Assembly: GCA_036365455.1 (NCBI GenBank)
Contig: JAWQUS010000004.1
Span: 3,417,501-3,481,500 of the forward strand
Origin: Macrosoma leucophasiata
Taxonomy: Eukaryota > Arthropoda > Insecta > Lepidoptera > Hedylidae
Length of the DNA stretch: 64,000 bases
Direction: 5' to 3'
Position 1 is the first letter of the stretch; the number at the start of each line of letters is the position of its first letter. The translations under genes and the position numbers were made by a program. This document shows, piece by piece, positions 32,723-42,356 of this stretch. The notes beneath the pieces are model-generated. The model saw nothing but the letters and a program-made list of their open reading frames with translations, was not told where the DNA came from and did not search any database.

Positions 32723-34029
32723 AGAATATAGCTCTACCTACTCCTGTCAAAAAATATACGAATTTATTTCTGATCAATTTCTTAAAATATCGAATGACAT
32801 TCAAACGAAATCAACCTTATGAAACTGTAACAGGAAAACAATAACTAAGATAAAAGGGTAGCTATAGTGCACAATGATAAAATTTAATTAATAGTAATAT
32901 CAGCTAATTGCGAATAAGAGAAGTATTAAACAAGTTACAACACGTTCAGGAATAGCGTGAGTACATTCTCGAAAGTAGGCCATTTGCGATGAGTAAGGCA
33001 GTAAAAAGTAAAAAAAAGCCGGCACTGGACATGCATGGGTAACACCTAGACGTCTGACTTAATTTATTTCATAATTTTAATTGTAGAGTCATTTATGTGT
33101 ATGAAGATAAGCTTTACATTTACAATTAATATTCGTAATTTAAAATGATATTGACTTTAATGTTTTATTTTCAAATAAATTATCAAATCAAAAAAATAAC
33201 ACCCATAATTCAATATCTAGACGGAGGATTTATGCATGACATGCGATTCGAAAAAGTTTTTGTACCAACAGGTGGCAAGTCTGTTGACATTCATTACAAA
33301 CATCAACGTAGGCAATTTATTTGAACTATTGGAAGACATGACTCTACATTAAATAATCTGTCACAATAATAATTAATACAATTATAATGTACTTATTGTA
33401 CAATAACAATGTAATTTGATTTTATATATTTAACAATAATAATAGATTTAAAAATAAGTCCCATTATTAAATTCAAACTTTTTATTTAATAAGAAGTAAA
33501 ATATGGGGCTGAGTAATATTTTAATCAAAATCAAAGAAGCTAGTGTAGTAGTGTTGAAGAATGTAAAAACAATTCAGTTGTATCTAATTAATAACTTTGC
33601 GTTTGCATAAAATGTAACCATTGAACTATTTTATAAGAACTTACTTACTGCATTCCTGGAAGCCCTCAATCAAAATTAGTGTTACATAGACTCCCATAGA
33701 TGGCGGTAGTAGTTGTATCTATACTTTATATTGATTAAGTTTGTAATTAAGTTGTTTTTAATTAGTTTCTTTGTTTGATTAATTTTTAATTTTTTAGCTG
33801 TAAGTATATTTATATCTTTGTTTTTGTTTTTTACTTTTTAATTTTGTTAATATTGTAGGTATTTCAAGGTGTTGCCTAATCCGTCTGCTTATTTATTTAT
33901 TTAATAGTTTTATTCACTTATTATCGTATTAGTATTCGTTGTATGAAGCTCGCGAAAACCTACGAAAACGTAATCACTTATTATCATTAGACACACCACA
34001 TACCTATTTATATATTTATAAGACCTTTG
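32723..34029. other. AT-rich spacer
   Basis: Nothing recognised apart from CATAGATGGCGGTAGTAG near 33697, which resembles motifs at 19887 and 20180. Confidence 0.45.
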
Positions 34030-34340
34030 ACATCAGTGACCATGCATCCAATGGTTCCAGTCGAAAACCAGCGTCAGGTACTTATACCTTATAGGTACCT
34101 GACATCATGCTGAACTGGATACCTTTTTGGCGCAGCCGTGCGACACATATGCCTTATTATTATTATAAATTTAATATAGGTGGTTAATTTACATAACATT
34201 ATTATTTTAGTTAATTATTTAGGTACTTACTTGGTCTGTATTTTTTATTTAATCTTTTTAAAATTTAATTTTGTTGTGTATACATACTGTACATATGTGT
34301 CCTGGCTAAGAGCTAAATAAAATTTTCATTTTCATTTTCT
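34030..34340 (+). mobile_element. Probable LINE 3' end (unassigned)
   Basis: GCTGAACTGGATACCTTTTT and GGCGCAGCCGTGCGACACAT are followed by an AT-rich trailer ending GTCCTGGCTAAGAGCTAAAT AAAATTTTCATTTTCATTTTC. A transcript-like end with AATAAA and a short TTTTCA repeat resembles lepidopteran LINE 3' UTRs from general knowledge. No second copy in the window. Confidence 0.35.
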
Positions 34341-34524
34341 TTAGAGAACGATTGAGTGGATTTTGAATTATTATTAAAAATAAAATATTTTCTTTAAGTA
34401 TTTTATCATAATATTTTACGTTCTATAAGTATTTTATCTCTTTCATTTTTATGGTAGTGAACATACAATTGAATATTAAGTTAATACTGCTACTTATGGA
34501 CATCAATATTAAAACTGGAGGTCG

Positions 34525-34680
34525 ATGTTGCATTACAAACCACGTAGCTTAAGTTTTTTTTGCCTCTGTGTTAGTTTTATGGTGTCATGCATTATCATTT
34601 AATTGGAACAAGACAGTATTGAACATACTATGTGGCGGAAGATAGATTAATTAATAAGGTGGTTACCTACTCCATTGAAA
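34525..34680 (-). mobile_element. Highly decayed SINE-A/B
   Basis: Scattered matches in correct order: GCCTCTGTGTTAG, AACATACTATGTGGCGG, AGATAGATTAATTAATAAGG and GGTTACCTACTCC correspond to the SINE minus strand. Confidence 0.45.
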
Positions 34681-35154
34681 ATGAAAGGAGATGTTGCGAG
34701 CTCAGCCCTGGTTCGTACATGTCCTCAAAAAATGGGTAAATTATAGAAGAATCCGAAAAAAATACAATTAATTTAATCAAGACTATATTTTAGAGTTACC
34801 ACCACATTTAATTCAAACGATTTTATCATTTTCAACCATGTTCAACACGGCGGCGATACAGCCAACGCTTGGTATCAATCGATTTCGATAGTATTTATAA
34901 AATATATTTTTTTCTCCAAGTACTAGATAGTCAAAAAACAATTTAAAAAATTAAAATGTCAAAATGACATCGTCCGCCATATTCGCCATGTTGGTTTTAA
35001 GTTGCAATTCTAACTGCAAATAATGTTTTGTAACTGCAAACAAAGCTAAATAAGTAAAAATATGCAGTAAAAACGTTTTTATATTGATTTTGCCTGTTTA
35101 CTGATATTGTGTACAATACATGGCCGGAGGTCCATACATTTTTGCAACATCTCC
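34681..35154. other. Spacer, nothing recognised
   Basis: AT-rich with some CG dinucleotides near 34840-34990. No family match. Confidence 0.4.
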
Positions 35155-35650
35155 TTTGGCACAAGTATATATCATTCTTACGCCGACAAAGTGGTATAAT
35201 AATAACACGACATTTTATTTTATTTAGGGTACCCCCCCTACATGTACCGTGGGGATTTTTTTTTTGTATATTCAGTTTTCTGTATAGTGTGGGTTATTGG
35301 ATAGGTCTTTTGAAAAATGTCAGGGATGTACTAACATTATTTTTCGATTTAGTTCTGTTCCAGACTTATTAAGCTTTAAGGTGCCAATTTTCGTTAGAGT
35401 GCTACCAACTAAACGGTTGTTGTTAGAAATTCAAACGTTACGGCAATAGTAGCTACATATAACGAAATTTAAAGGAAACCATCACACTTATGTTGACTTT
35501 ACAAGTTTGGGAGTAATAGTCGACCAAATGTATTTTACTCGAAATTATTAAACAACTCCATAGAAAACTTTTTTTTTTTACTTTGGTAAAACCTAAAAAC
35601 TACGGAACCCTACACTGCGCGTGGCCCGACACGCACTTGACTGGTTTTTT
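35155..35650 (-). mobile_element. GTTCCGTA repeat, long form, truncated
   Basis: Matches the right three-quarters of 18525-19169 (ACGCCGACAAAGTGGTATAA, GGTTATTGGATAGGTCTTTT, AAACGGTTGTTGTTAGAAAT, ACACGCACTTGACTGG). The GTTCCGTA-proximal end is missing. Confidence 0.75.
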
Positions 35651-35664
35651 ATAATAATAATAAT

Positions 35665-35796
35665 AATCGTCCCTTGGCATGGGGATCGGCGATGGCAGTG
35701 CCGGTAATTTCATCGTAGGACGCCTCTGCCCGTCTTGCGTTATTGCACTTACTACGGCCCTATTGGAATGGTTTGACAAACTGACAAGACAAAACG
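35665..35796. repeat. Repeat F copy 1
   Basis: GTCCCTTGGCATGGGGATCG ... TTATTGCACTTACTACGGCC ... GGAATGGTTTGACAAACTG. Related blocks recur at 36055-36100 and 51760-51885. Class unknown. Confidence 0.5.
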
Positions 35797-35797
35797 C

Positions 35798-35995
35798 GCA
35801 TGGCCCCGCGGCTGGTGTCAGTGTCAGATGTCGGCTGGCTCAGTTAAGCGATACGGGCGCGGTCGGGTGTGTGATGGGTGACAGCTAGAGGTAAATTTAA
35901 AAAATGCATGTTTCCGTGCTTCGGAGGGCACGTTAAGCCGTTGGTCCCGGTTGCTATCGATAGATAGCAGTCGTCAAACCTTGTCGGAGGCCTTA
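35798..35995 (+). mobile_element. 5S-SINE copy 3, 3'-truncated
   Basis: CGCGCATGGCCCCGCGGCTG, AAGCGATACGGGCGCGGTCG, TGATGGGTGACAGCTAG, then CTTCGGAGGGCACGTTAAGC and CTTGTCGGAGGCCTTACG, where it stops. Confidence 0.82.
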
Positions 35996-36232
35996 CGTCC
36001 TTTTTTCCAATTAATTGTTATTTTTTGTAACTGTCAGCCAAAACTGCAACGTGCACTTACAACGGCCCTATGGCCCTATTGAAATGGTTTGACTAACTTG
36101 ACAAGTCCACTTCTAGGAGTAGATAATTCTTACGCCATGGGCGATGGGTCGCCACGTCCCTTCGCCTTTACGTACTTTATTCCAATTAATTGTTATGTTT
36201 TGTTACTGTCAGCCAAAACTGCAACGTTAACC
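35994..36232. repeat. Duplicated ~60-bp block within repeat F region
   Basis: Block TCCAATTAATTGTTATTTTT ... ACTGTCAGCCAAAACTGCAA occurs at about 35994-36054 and again at 36168-36232. Between them lies GGCCCTATTGAAATGGTTTG (repeat F). Confidence 0.7.
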
Positions 36233-36430
36233 AGTTAAAAAAAAAACAATAATCCAAAATCGCACGAGTCCCACCGAAAAAGTAAAATATCCTGTACCCT
36301 TTACCTTCACGCTTCCATAAAGGGACCGCCAGTTAAGTATAATCCACCATGGCAGCTACCGCTTGATTTCACGGCATCACTGAGTTCGATTGGTCTTTTT
36401 ACCTTTTATGGTCCAAGTAATGAACTTATT

Positions 36431-36793
36431 ACGAAGCGCGCATAGCCCAGCGGCTGGTGTAGATGGAAGCGATCTACTCGGTTAAGCGATACGGGCGCGG
36501 TCGGGTGTGTGATGGGTGACCGCTAGTGGCAAATTAAAATGCGCGTTTCCGTGCTTCGGAGGGCACGTTAAGCCGTCGGTCTCGGTTGCTATCAATAGAT
36601 AGCAGTCGTTGGACCTTGTCCGAGGCTTTATGGGCGGTTTGAAAACATCCGACAATGGGTTGACCACTAACTCTTATCTCCACCAACCCGCATTGGAGCA
36701 GCGTGGTGGAGTAAGCTCCAGGCCTCCCCCCAAACAGGGGAGAGATTCGTGCCCAGCAGTGGGACATATAATGGGTTGCCATTATTATTGTAA
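36431..36793 (+). mobile_element. 5S-SINE copy 4, full length with 13-bp TSD
   Basis: Flanked by TAATGAACTTATT at 36418-36430 and 36794-36806. Order: GCGCGCATAGCCCAGCGGCT, AAGCGATACGGGCGCGGTCG, GTGATGGGTGACCGCTAGTG (5S-like), CTTCGGAGGGCACG, the 3' body, and GCAGTGGGACATATAATGGG with an ATT tail. This is the best-preserved copy in the window. Confidence 0.92.
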
Positions 36794-36816
36794 TAATGAA
36801 CTTATTCAAAATCATT

Positions 36817-36863
36817 TTCCCTTTCTTGATTTTCAATAATATATTGAAAATGAAGAAAGGGAA
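36817..36863. repeat. 22-bp-arm hairpin at element junction
   Basis: Arms at 36817-36838 (starting TTCCCTTTCTTGATTTTC) and 36842-36863 pair with one mismatch and a 3-nt loop. It sits between the 5S-SINE TSD and a SINE-C fragment. Confidence 0.8.
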
Positions 36864-37027
36864 CTTCACGCCTATAATTTACGAAGGAGTAGGCAGAGGT
36901 AAATGCATGCATTCAAGCATACATGTAAACATCCACCATTCGTTAGTTACGTTTTGGTCCATGTAACAGGTGGCGAGCTCAAACTTACATATATCTCTGG
37001 GCACATTACCAAACTCCGAGATGATAC
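36862..37027 (-). mobile_element. SINE-C tail part
   Basis: GAACTTCACGCCTATAATTT ... GGTAGGCAGAGGTAAATGC ... CAGGTGGCGAGC ... ACCAAACTCCGAG. The copy stops where a SINE-A begins; the tRNA-like head does not reappear. Confidence 0.8.
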
Positions 37028-37029
37028 CC

Positions 37030-37265
37030 TTTTTTTTTTTTTTATGTAATAAAAGTGGCAAACAAGCGTGCAGTTCACATTGATGTTAAGTGATGACTGC
37101 AGCCTATAGACACCCACACAATGACCAGAGGTCAAAATGCAAATGCGCTGCCACTCCTGAGGCATTAGGTGTTATGCCTCTGTGCCGGAAATTACAGAGC
37201 CGTACATTACCACCTGACCGAAACACGATAGTGCTGAACAGTACCATTTAACGGCAAGTATATTA
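37030..37265 (-). mobile_element. SINE-A, head-truncated
   Basis: Poly-T side at 37031, running to TTTAACGGCAAGTATATTA. The terminal GGTAATGCGG...ACCACCAGT is missing. Confidence 0.85.
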
Positions 37266-37338
37266 AAAATACCTAACAGTATGGACCGGCTACCACGAGT
37301 TTAATGCTACAGTGTTTCTTACAAAACTCCTCCCAAAC

Positions 37339-37595
37339 GGTGTGACCGATCGGAGTTCGCGGGCGCATTACGTAATTTGTCTGCTGCCGAATGCTAGTGA
37401 TCAGCACTATCATGTTAGTTGACAGAGATGATGATGATGTATGGCCCCGTAATATCTATCACAGAGACATTACAACTTAGGTCTCAGGGATGGCAATGCA
37501 TCTGCATTTTCGATCGCTGGTTTTTGTGCAGATGTCTAAAGGCTGCAGTCATCACTTAACATCAATGTGAGCTGCAAGCTTGTTTGCCAGCTTTC
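37339..37595 (+). mobile_element. SINE-B, partly decayed
   Basis: GGAGTTCGCGGGCGCATTAC, GTGATCAGCACTATCATG, TGTATGGCCCCGTAATATC, GGTCTCAGGGATGGCAATGC, ACTTAACATCAATGTGAGC; the A tail is lost. Confidence 0.78.
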
Positions 37596-38023
37596 TAGGA
37601 GAATATGCTTACGGTAAATCGCTAAGTATACTAATTTAGACCACAACCTTTCATACGGTCGTGAATTCGATTCTCGAGCGTGTAGATAAGGATTTCTCGG
37701 TAGTCAGTCCGAGGTTTACCGACTACAATACAATAATGTTAAATTATAAGGCAACACATCTGTATTTATGTAGTTTGAGGCTTGTGTAAAAATTTTATAT
37801 CTGATTCTAATGTTTAGCGTAGAAGCTTTCTAGAAGTTGAAGTTCGCTTGATACAGACAGACAGACTCCGACGCATTTCCTCGTGTTACATATAATGTTT
37901 AATGCTCTAAAATTTTTAATTTTGCCTATGATTTATAGATAGAGGAGTATCTTTTGTATATTTTTCAAAATTTTAAGTTCAGTAGTTGCCGATATGAAAT
38001 GGGAGAAATGGTTAATTATCACA
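37596..38023. other. Spacer, nothing recognised
   Basis: AT-rich; no family match. Confidence 0.45.
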
Positions 38024-38338
38024 TACGTAACTTCACGCCTGTAATGCCCGAAGGGGTAGGCAGAGGTAAATGCATGCATTCAAGCATACATGCAAACACC
38101 CACGACTCGCCGGTTACGTTTTGGCCCATGTAACAGTTGGCGAACCTGTTGCCATCTCCGGGCACATTACCAAACTCCGAGGTACTGGGAAACTTCCAGA
38201 AAATGGAAAAATCCCATAAGAAGCAGTGATAAAGGATTTTAAACCGATATCTCTGATAGTCCCCGACCCGGGAATCGAACCCAGAACCTCCAGCGTAATA
38301 GTAGTGGCCTGCTACCACTACGCTACTGATGCAGTTAG
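38024..38338 (-). mobile_element. SINE-C, full length
   Basis: The minus strand opens TGCATCAGTAGCGTAGTGGT, with B-box GGTTCGATTCCCGGGTCG, body, and tail CTACCCCTTCGGGCATTACA ... GAAGTTACGTA. A short TTAG microsatellite (38334-38352) abuts the head. Confidence 0.9.
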
Positions 38339-38413
38339 TTAGTTAGTTAGTTAATTTTCACATAATTTCATATATGTGCTGTTCCAGTTATTTATTGGAG
38401 ATATTTTAAAATA

Positions 38414-38606
38414 CTAGTTTTTGCATACGACTCGTCCGTGTGTACTTTTAATCATTGCAAATTGTAGCCTATATGTTATTCAAATGTATAACCTATTACT
38501 GTAAAGTTTCATACAAATCTGTCGGGAAGTTTTTTTGTGAAAGAGTAACAAACATCCATCCATCCATACTCACAAACTTTCGCATTTATAATACCTATAA
38601 GTAGGA
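38414..38606 (-). mobile_element. Helitron fragment family, Lep1-like variant
   Basis: On the minus strand it starts TCCTACTTATAGGTATTATA and AATGCGAAAGTTTGTGAG after an A, and ends GCAAAAACTAG before a T. This fits the TC...CTAG Helitron rule. The body differs from the 2212 and 63393 copies except at the 5' end, so it is a distinct subfamily. Confidence 0.72.
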
Positions 38607-38920
38607 TTTTCACATGTCCAAAATATGGGAAAAAGACTAATTCGAATAAAACATACGTACTTACTATCTTTCTTCCTTTCTCCTTTCTGAAATCAACACA
38701 AATTTAATCAACAAACACATACAGAACCTAATTAAAACACCATCAATCACACCGCCCACTACATTTGCATGTGAACACAGTTAATTTTAACTGCACCACT
38801 TGAACGTAATTCAGCACCTGATGTGTTAGTGATGAATGGTGTACCCGTTAGATGTAAATCAATGGTTCAACTGCGTCTAAACTAGGGTTATGGTTCATCA
38901 AAATCTCGTGTGTCTATCCA
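38607..38920. other. Spacer, nothing recognised
   Basis: AT-rich, no match. Confidence 0.4.
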
Positions 38921-38967
38921 ATTTTTTTTTATGGAAGGAGAGTGGCAAACAAGCATGCAGATCACAT

Positions 38968-39261
38968 TTTTTTTTTTTTTTATGTAATAAAAGTGGCAAA
39001 CAAGCATGCAGTTCACATTGATGTTAAGTGATGACTGCAGCCTATAGACAACCACACAATGACCAGAGGTCAAAATGCAGATGCGCTGCCACTCTTGAGA
39101 CATTAGGTGTTATGCCTCTGTGCCGGAAATTACAGGGCCGTACATTACCACCTGACCGGAACACGATAGTGATGAACACTACCATTTAGCGGCAAGTATA
39201 TTAGGTAATGCGGTGGTGCCTACGCCCGCGAGCTCCGTCACTGGAGCTCTACCACCAGTAA
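38968..39261 (-). mobile_element. SINE-A inserted in the host SINE
   Basis: Full-length, poly-T to ACCACCAGTA. ATCACAT stands on both sides (38961-38967 and 39262-39268), a 7-bp TSD that also restores the host SINE sequence. Confidence 0.92.
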
Positions 39262-39368
39262 ATCACATTGATGTTAAGCGATGACTGCAGCCTATAGACG
39301 TCTACACAAAAACCAAAGGCAGATGCGTTAACACCCCTGAGACCTAAGTTGCTATGTCTCTGTGGTAG

Positions 39369-40133
39369 TTTTTTTTTTTATGTCAAAAGATTGACAGACA
39401 AGCAGACGGGCCACCTGATGGAAAGTGGTCACCGTCGCCTATGAACATTTGCAACACCAGGGGAGTCGCCAACGCGCTGCCAGCCCTGAAGGACTCTTTT
39501 GACGCCATTTTTGAAGAACCCCATATTGTAGCACCGAGGGAACACCTCAGAAGGAAGTTCATTTCACAATTTAGACGTTCTGGGCAAAAACAAACGTGAG
39601 AAACGCACTGTTGAACAATGCCAAGTGTCCAGTCGGTGAGGGTGGAACTTCTCTCTTCGGCGGGTAGTGCGGTGTAGGAAAAGAGACGGTGGCACCATGT
39701 CGAACAGTTCGACAGAGCACTCGCCATTGTAGAGACGGTATAAAACGCATAGACTCCCAACGTCTCTGCGCAGGCTCAGATGTTCGAGCCTGTCAGTAAG
39801 TCCTGGGTCGTTAACAATACGAACGGCGCGTCTTTGTAGGGAGTCGAGTGGACCAAGTTGATATTTGGGGGCTCCCGCCCACAAATGAGAGCAGTATTCC
39901 AGGTGGGGCCGCACTTGGGCCTTATAAAGCTGTAATAGCTGCCCCGATGTGAAATACTGCCTCGCTTTGTTAAGCACCCCTAGTTTTTTGGATGCCAACT
40001 TGGTCTTACACTCAATGTGACTCCCAAATTGCACTTCGTTCGATATGTCAACGCCCAGGATACCGATACTCTTACCAACGGCAAGCGGAGTGCCCTTTAA
40101 CTGCGGTGCTACAACGAATGGGGTTTTTTTGGG
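39369..40133 (-). mobile_element. 5'-truncated LINE-X (jockey/CR1-like) with 3' UTR
   Basis: Poly-A end at 39369 (poly-T on the plus strand), then TGACATAAAA and CTTGTCTGTCAATC, then the 3' UTR and part of the reverse-transcriptase ORF (39429-40139). It lies inside the host SINE. No clear TSD is seen and a few host bases seem lost. Truncation at the 5' side is typical of aborted reverse transcription. Confidence 0.88.
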
Positions 40134-40139
40134 GGTCAT
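39429..40139 (-). pseudogene. LINE-X reverse transcriptase C-terminal relic
   Basis: Frame of 191 codons, an in-frame TGA (39564-39566) after FLPRTSKL where Trp is expected, then 44 more codons (NELPSEVFPR ... RVLQGWQRVGD) to a natural stop at 39429-39431. Hallmarks of the conserved C-terminus of jockey-like non-LTR reverse transcriptases: KARQYFTSGQLLQLYKAQVR, HLEYCSHLWAGAPKYQL, LDSLQRRAVRIV and EKFHPHRLDTW. The palm motifs and the endonuclease lie upstream and are absent. The first residues are close to the insertion junction, so the apparent ATG is not a true start. One nonsense mutation with an otherwise intact frame implies a fairly recent insertion. Confidence 0.9.
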
Positions 40140-40269
40140 ACATTACCATCCAACCGGAACTCGATAGTACTGAACATGTGGCGGCAGATAGAGGTAATGC
40201 GGTGGTGCCTACCTCGCGGGGGCTAGCTCCGTCACTAGAGCTCTACCACCAAAACAATTTAAAAAAAAA

Positions 40270-40580
40270 CGTAACTTCACGCCTGTAATACCCGAAGGGG
40301 TAGGCAGAGGTAAATGCATGCATTCAAGCATACATGCACACACCCGCGATTCGCCGGTTACGTTTTGGCCCATGTAACAGGTGGCGAGCCTGTTGACATC
40401 TCCGGGCACATTACCAAACTTCGAGGTAATGGGAAATTTCCAGAAAATGGAAAAATCCCAATAGAACCAGAGATAAAGGACTTTACACCATTATCTCTGA
40501 TAACCCCCTACTCGGGAATCGAACCCAGGACCTCAGTGTAGTAGTAGTGGCCTGCTACCACTAGGCTACCATGGCAGTTA
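40270..40580 (-). mobile_element. SINE-C, full length
   Basis: Head on the minus strand TGCCATGGTAGCCTAGTGGT (A-box), GGTCCTGGGTTCGATTCCCG (B-box), tail CTACCCCTTCGGGTATTACA ... GAAGTTACG. Confidence 0.9.
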
Positions 40581-40610
40581 ATATATATTTTTTAAACATT
40601 GAAATATATG

Positions 40611-40640
40611 TTACTGGTGGTAAGGTTCCAGTACAGCAGT
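40611..40640 (+). mobile_element. SINE head scrap
   Basis: TTACTGGTGGTAAGGTTCCA then similarity ends. Confidence 0.5.
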
Positions 40641-40667
40641 CTGTTTGTTTGACATTTTCGTAACATA

Positions 40668-40790
40668 AAATAAGTAAGTAAGTAAGCAATTCTTTATTGT
40701 ACACCAAATAAATAAAAATAACAGAAATAACTGACACATTAGGACACAGTACAATTAGGCGGTACAATAGTACCTAACACTGAGACATTT
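40668..40790 (-). mobile_element. LINE 3' end with TTAC-repeat tail
   Basis: The minus strand reads ... GGTGTACAATAAAGAATTGC then TTACTTACTTACTTAT. An AATAAA-type signal followed by a tetranucleotide repeat is typical of CR1-like LINE ends. Family not named. Confidence 0.5.
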
Positions 40791-40837
40791 TGATTTTTCT
40801 CTTGTGCCTTTTTTAGTGTAAATCATTCATTTTTCAC

Positions 40838-41125
40838 ACATTTTTTTATGTTATGAAAGTGGCAAACAAGCGTGCAGTTCACATTGATGTTAAGTGATGA
40901 CTGCAGCCTATAGACACCCACATAATGACCAGAGGTCAAAATGCAAATGCGCTGCCACTCCTGAGGCATTAGGTGTTATGCCTCTGTGCCGGAAATTACA
41001 GAGCCGTACATTACCACCTGACCGAAACACGATAGTGCTGAACACTACCATTTAACGGCAAGTATATTAGGTAATGCGGTGGTGCCTACGCCCGCGAGCT
41101 CCGTCACTGGAGCTCTACCACCAGT
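40838..41125 (-). mobile_element. SINE-A, full length
   Basis: Poly-T side to GAGCTCTACCACCAGTAG. It shares ACATTACCACCTGACCGAAA with the copy at 37030, suggesting a common source subfamily. Confidence 0.9.
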
Positions 41126-41340
41126 AGTAGTTTATTACGTTAGTGTCAATGTATGTAAATGAATTTACGGTGCACACCCATTATCGAATAGTATTCGTAA
41201 CAAAATGGAAGCTCGCAATGAAAATGACAGCACTCAATGCTTATTAAAAATTATACAGATATGGTAAATTACCTTCGTTTCATTAAATCATTTCTGCCCG
41301 CTTCTTCATTTACGTGAGGTAGATTTTTTTTTTTAACATT

Positions 41341-41475
41341 CGGGCGCCGATTTTACTTGAAGTGGTAGGTAGAGGGGCATGCAAGCATTCATGCAAACAC
41401 ATACAATTTGCAAGTTATGTTATCTCCCATGTAACATGTGGTGAGCCTATTTACATCTTCGGGCATATTACCACT
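41341..41475 (-). mobile_element. SINE-C left arm of a head-to-head pair
   Basis: AAGTGGTAGGTAGAGGGGCA, GCATTCATGCAAACACATAC, CATGTGGTGAGCC, ATCTTCGGGCATATTACCA: decayed minus-strand tail half. Confidence 0.75.
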
Positions 41476-41650
41476 GGAAATTTACCCAGTACCTCGAAGT
41501 TTGGTAATGTGCCCGAAGATGTCAACAGGCTCGCCACCTGTCACATGGGCCAAAAACGTAACTGGCGAATCATGGGTGTTTGCATCTATGCTTGAATGCA
41601 TGCATTTACCTCTGCGTACCCCTTCAGGAATTACAAGCGTGAAGTTACGT
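41476..41650 (+). mobile_element. SINE-C right arm of a head-to-head pair
   Basis: Begins GGAAATTTACCCAGTACCTC, directly joined to the opposite-strand copy, and ends TACAAGCGTGAAGTTACG. Neither half has a tRNA head. The pair forms a ~300-bp imperfect palindrome. Confidence 0.85.
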
Positions 41651-42356
41651 AAGTTCATTTCCTTCAATTCCTTTAGTTACAAGTGACATTTGATGAATCT
41701 GCAAAAAGAATTAAAATACTTTTTACATACAAGATTAATTTACAAATCTTAGTCTGTTTGTAACCCGGACCAGCCGCTTTATTAGTATCGTCCCCAAGAC
41801 CTATCCTACTGAAATAAACTATACGAAAATGTGACAACAGTACCGAACAAAACACAATTATTTGCAAACCATAATGGTTTCGCTCAACTATCAAACACTA
41901 ACGGGGGAGCCCTACCCCATATAATCATTCCGTCAATATACATACTGACCAGTCCATAGTAATGCATAAAATAATGGGAAACTGTTCATTTCAGGACCAA
42001 TATTGAAAGCCTTCATATGATTGCCACCCCTCTATTTTACAATCGGTACTCAGCTGTTTTTAATAGTTTTTAAGCCCGGTCACCCCTCGTTTAGTGAAAC
42101 AAAATTGAAAATGTTGCAGTGTACGGGATTCATCACCATAAAAATGCGTCAGCACCTAGTACTATGAGTTTTTAATTTTTTTACAATTTCTCACTTTTTT
42201 TACACTGTCTTTACCTACTTACCACTACTCTTTTCTGTAAAGTTTGTAAGATACTGGTTGAAATTTAGTATCAAAATAAGAAAAACCATTTGTTTTTTTA
42301 TCCATAACATTGTAAACATTTCTCGAACAAAGTCATATAAAAATACTGATAAAATA
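41651..42356. other. Spacer, nothing recognised
   Basis: AT-rich unique-looking sequence. Confidence 0.45.

Larger units (their letters stand above)
38921..40253 (-). mobile_element. Host SINE-B split by two later insertions
   Basis: Three pieces in order make one minus-strand SINE: 38921-38967 (poly-T, GTGGCAAACAAGCATGCAG), 39262-39368 (ATCACATTGATGTTAAGCG ... GTTGCTATGTCTCTGTGG) and about 40134-40253 (CATACATTACCATCCAACCG ... GAGCTCTACCACCA). A SINE-A occupies the first gap and a LINE-X 3' fragment the second. Confidence 0.88.

Noticed and set aside
39383..39760. 125-codon minus ORF as a separate gene
   Set aside because: It is an alternate frame of the LINE-X 3' region.
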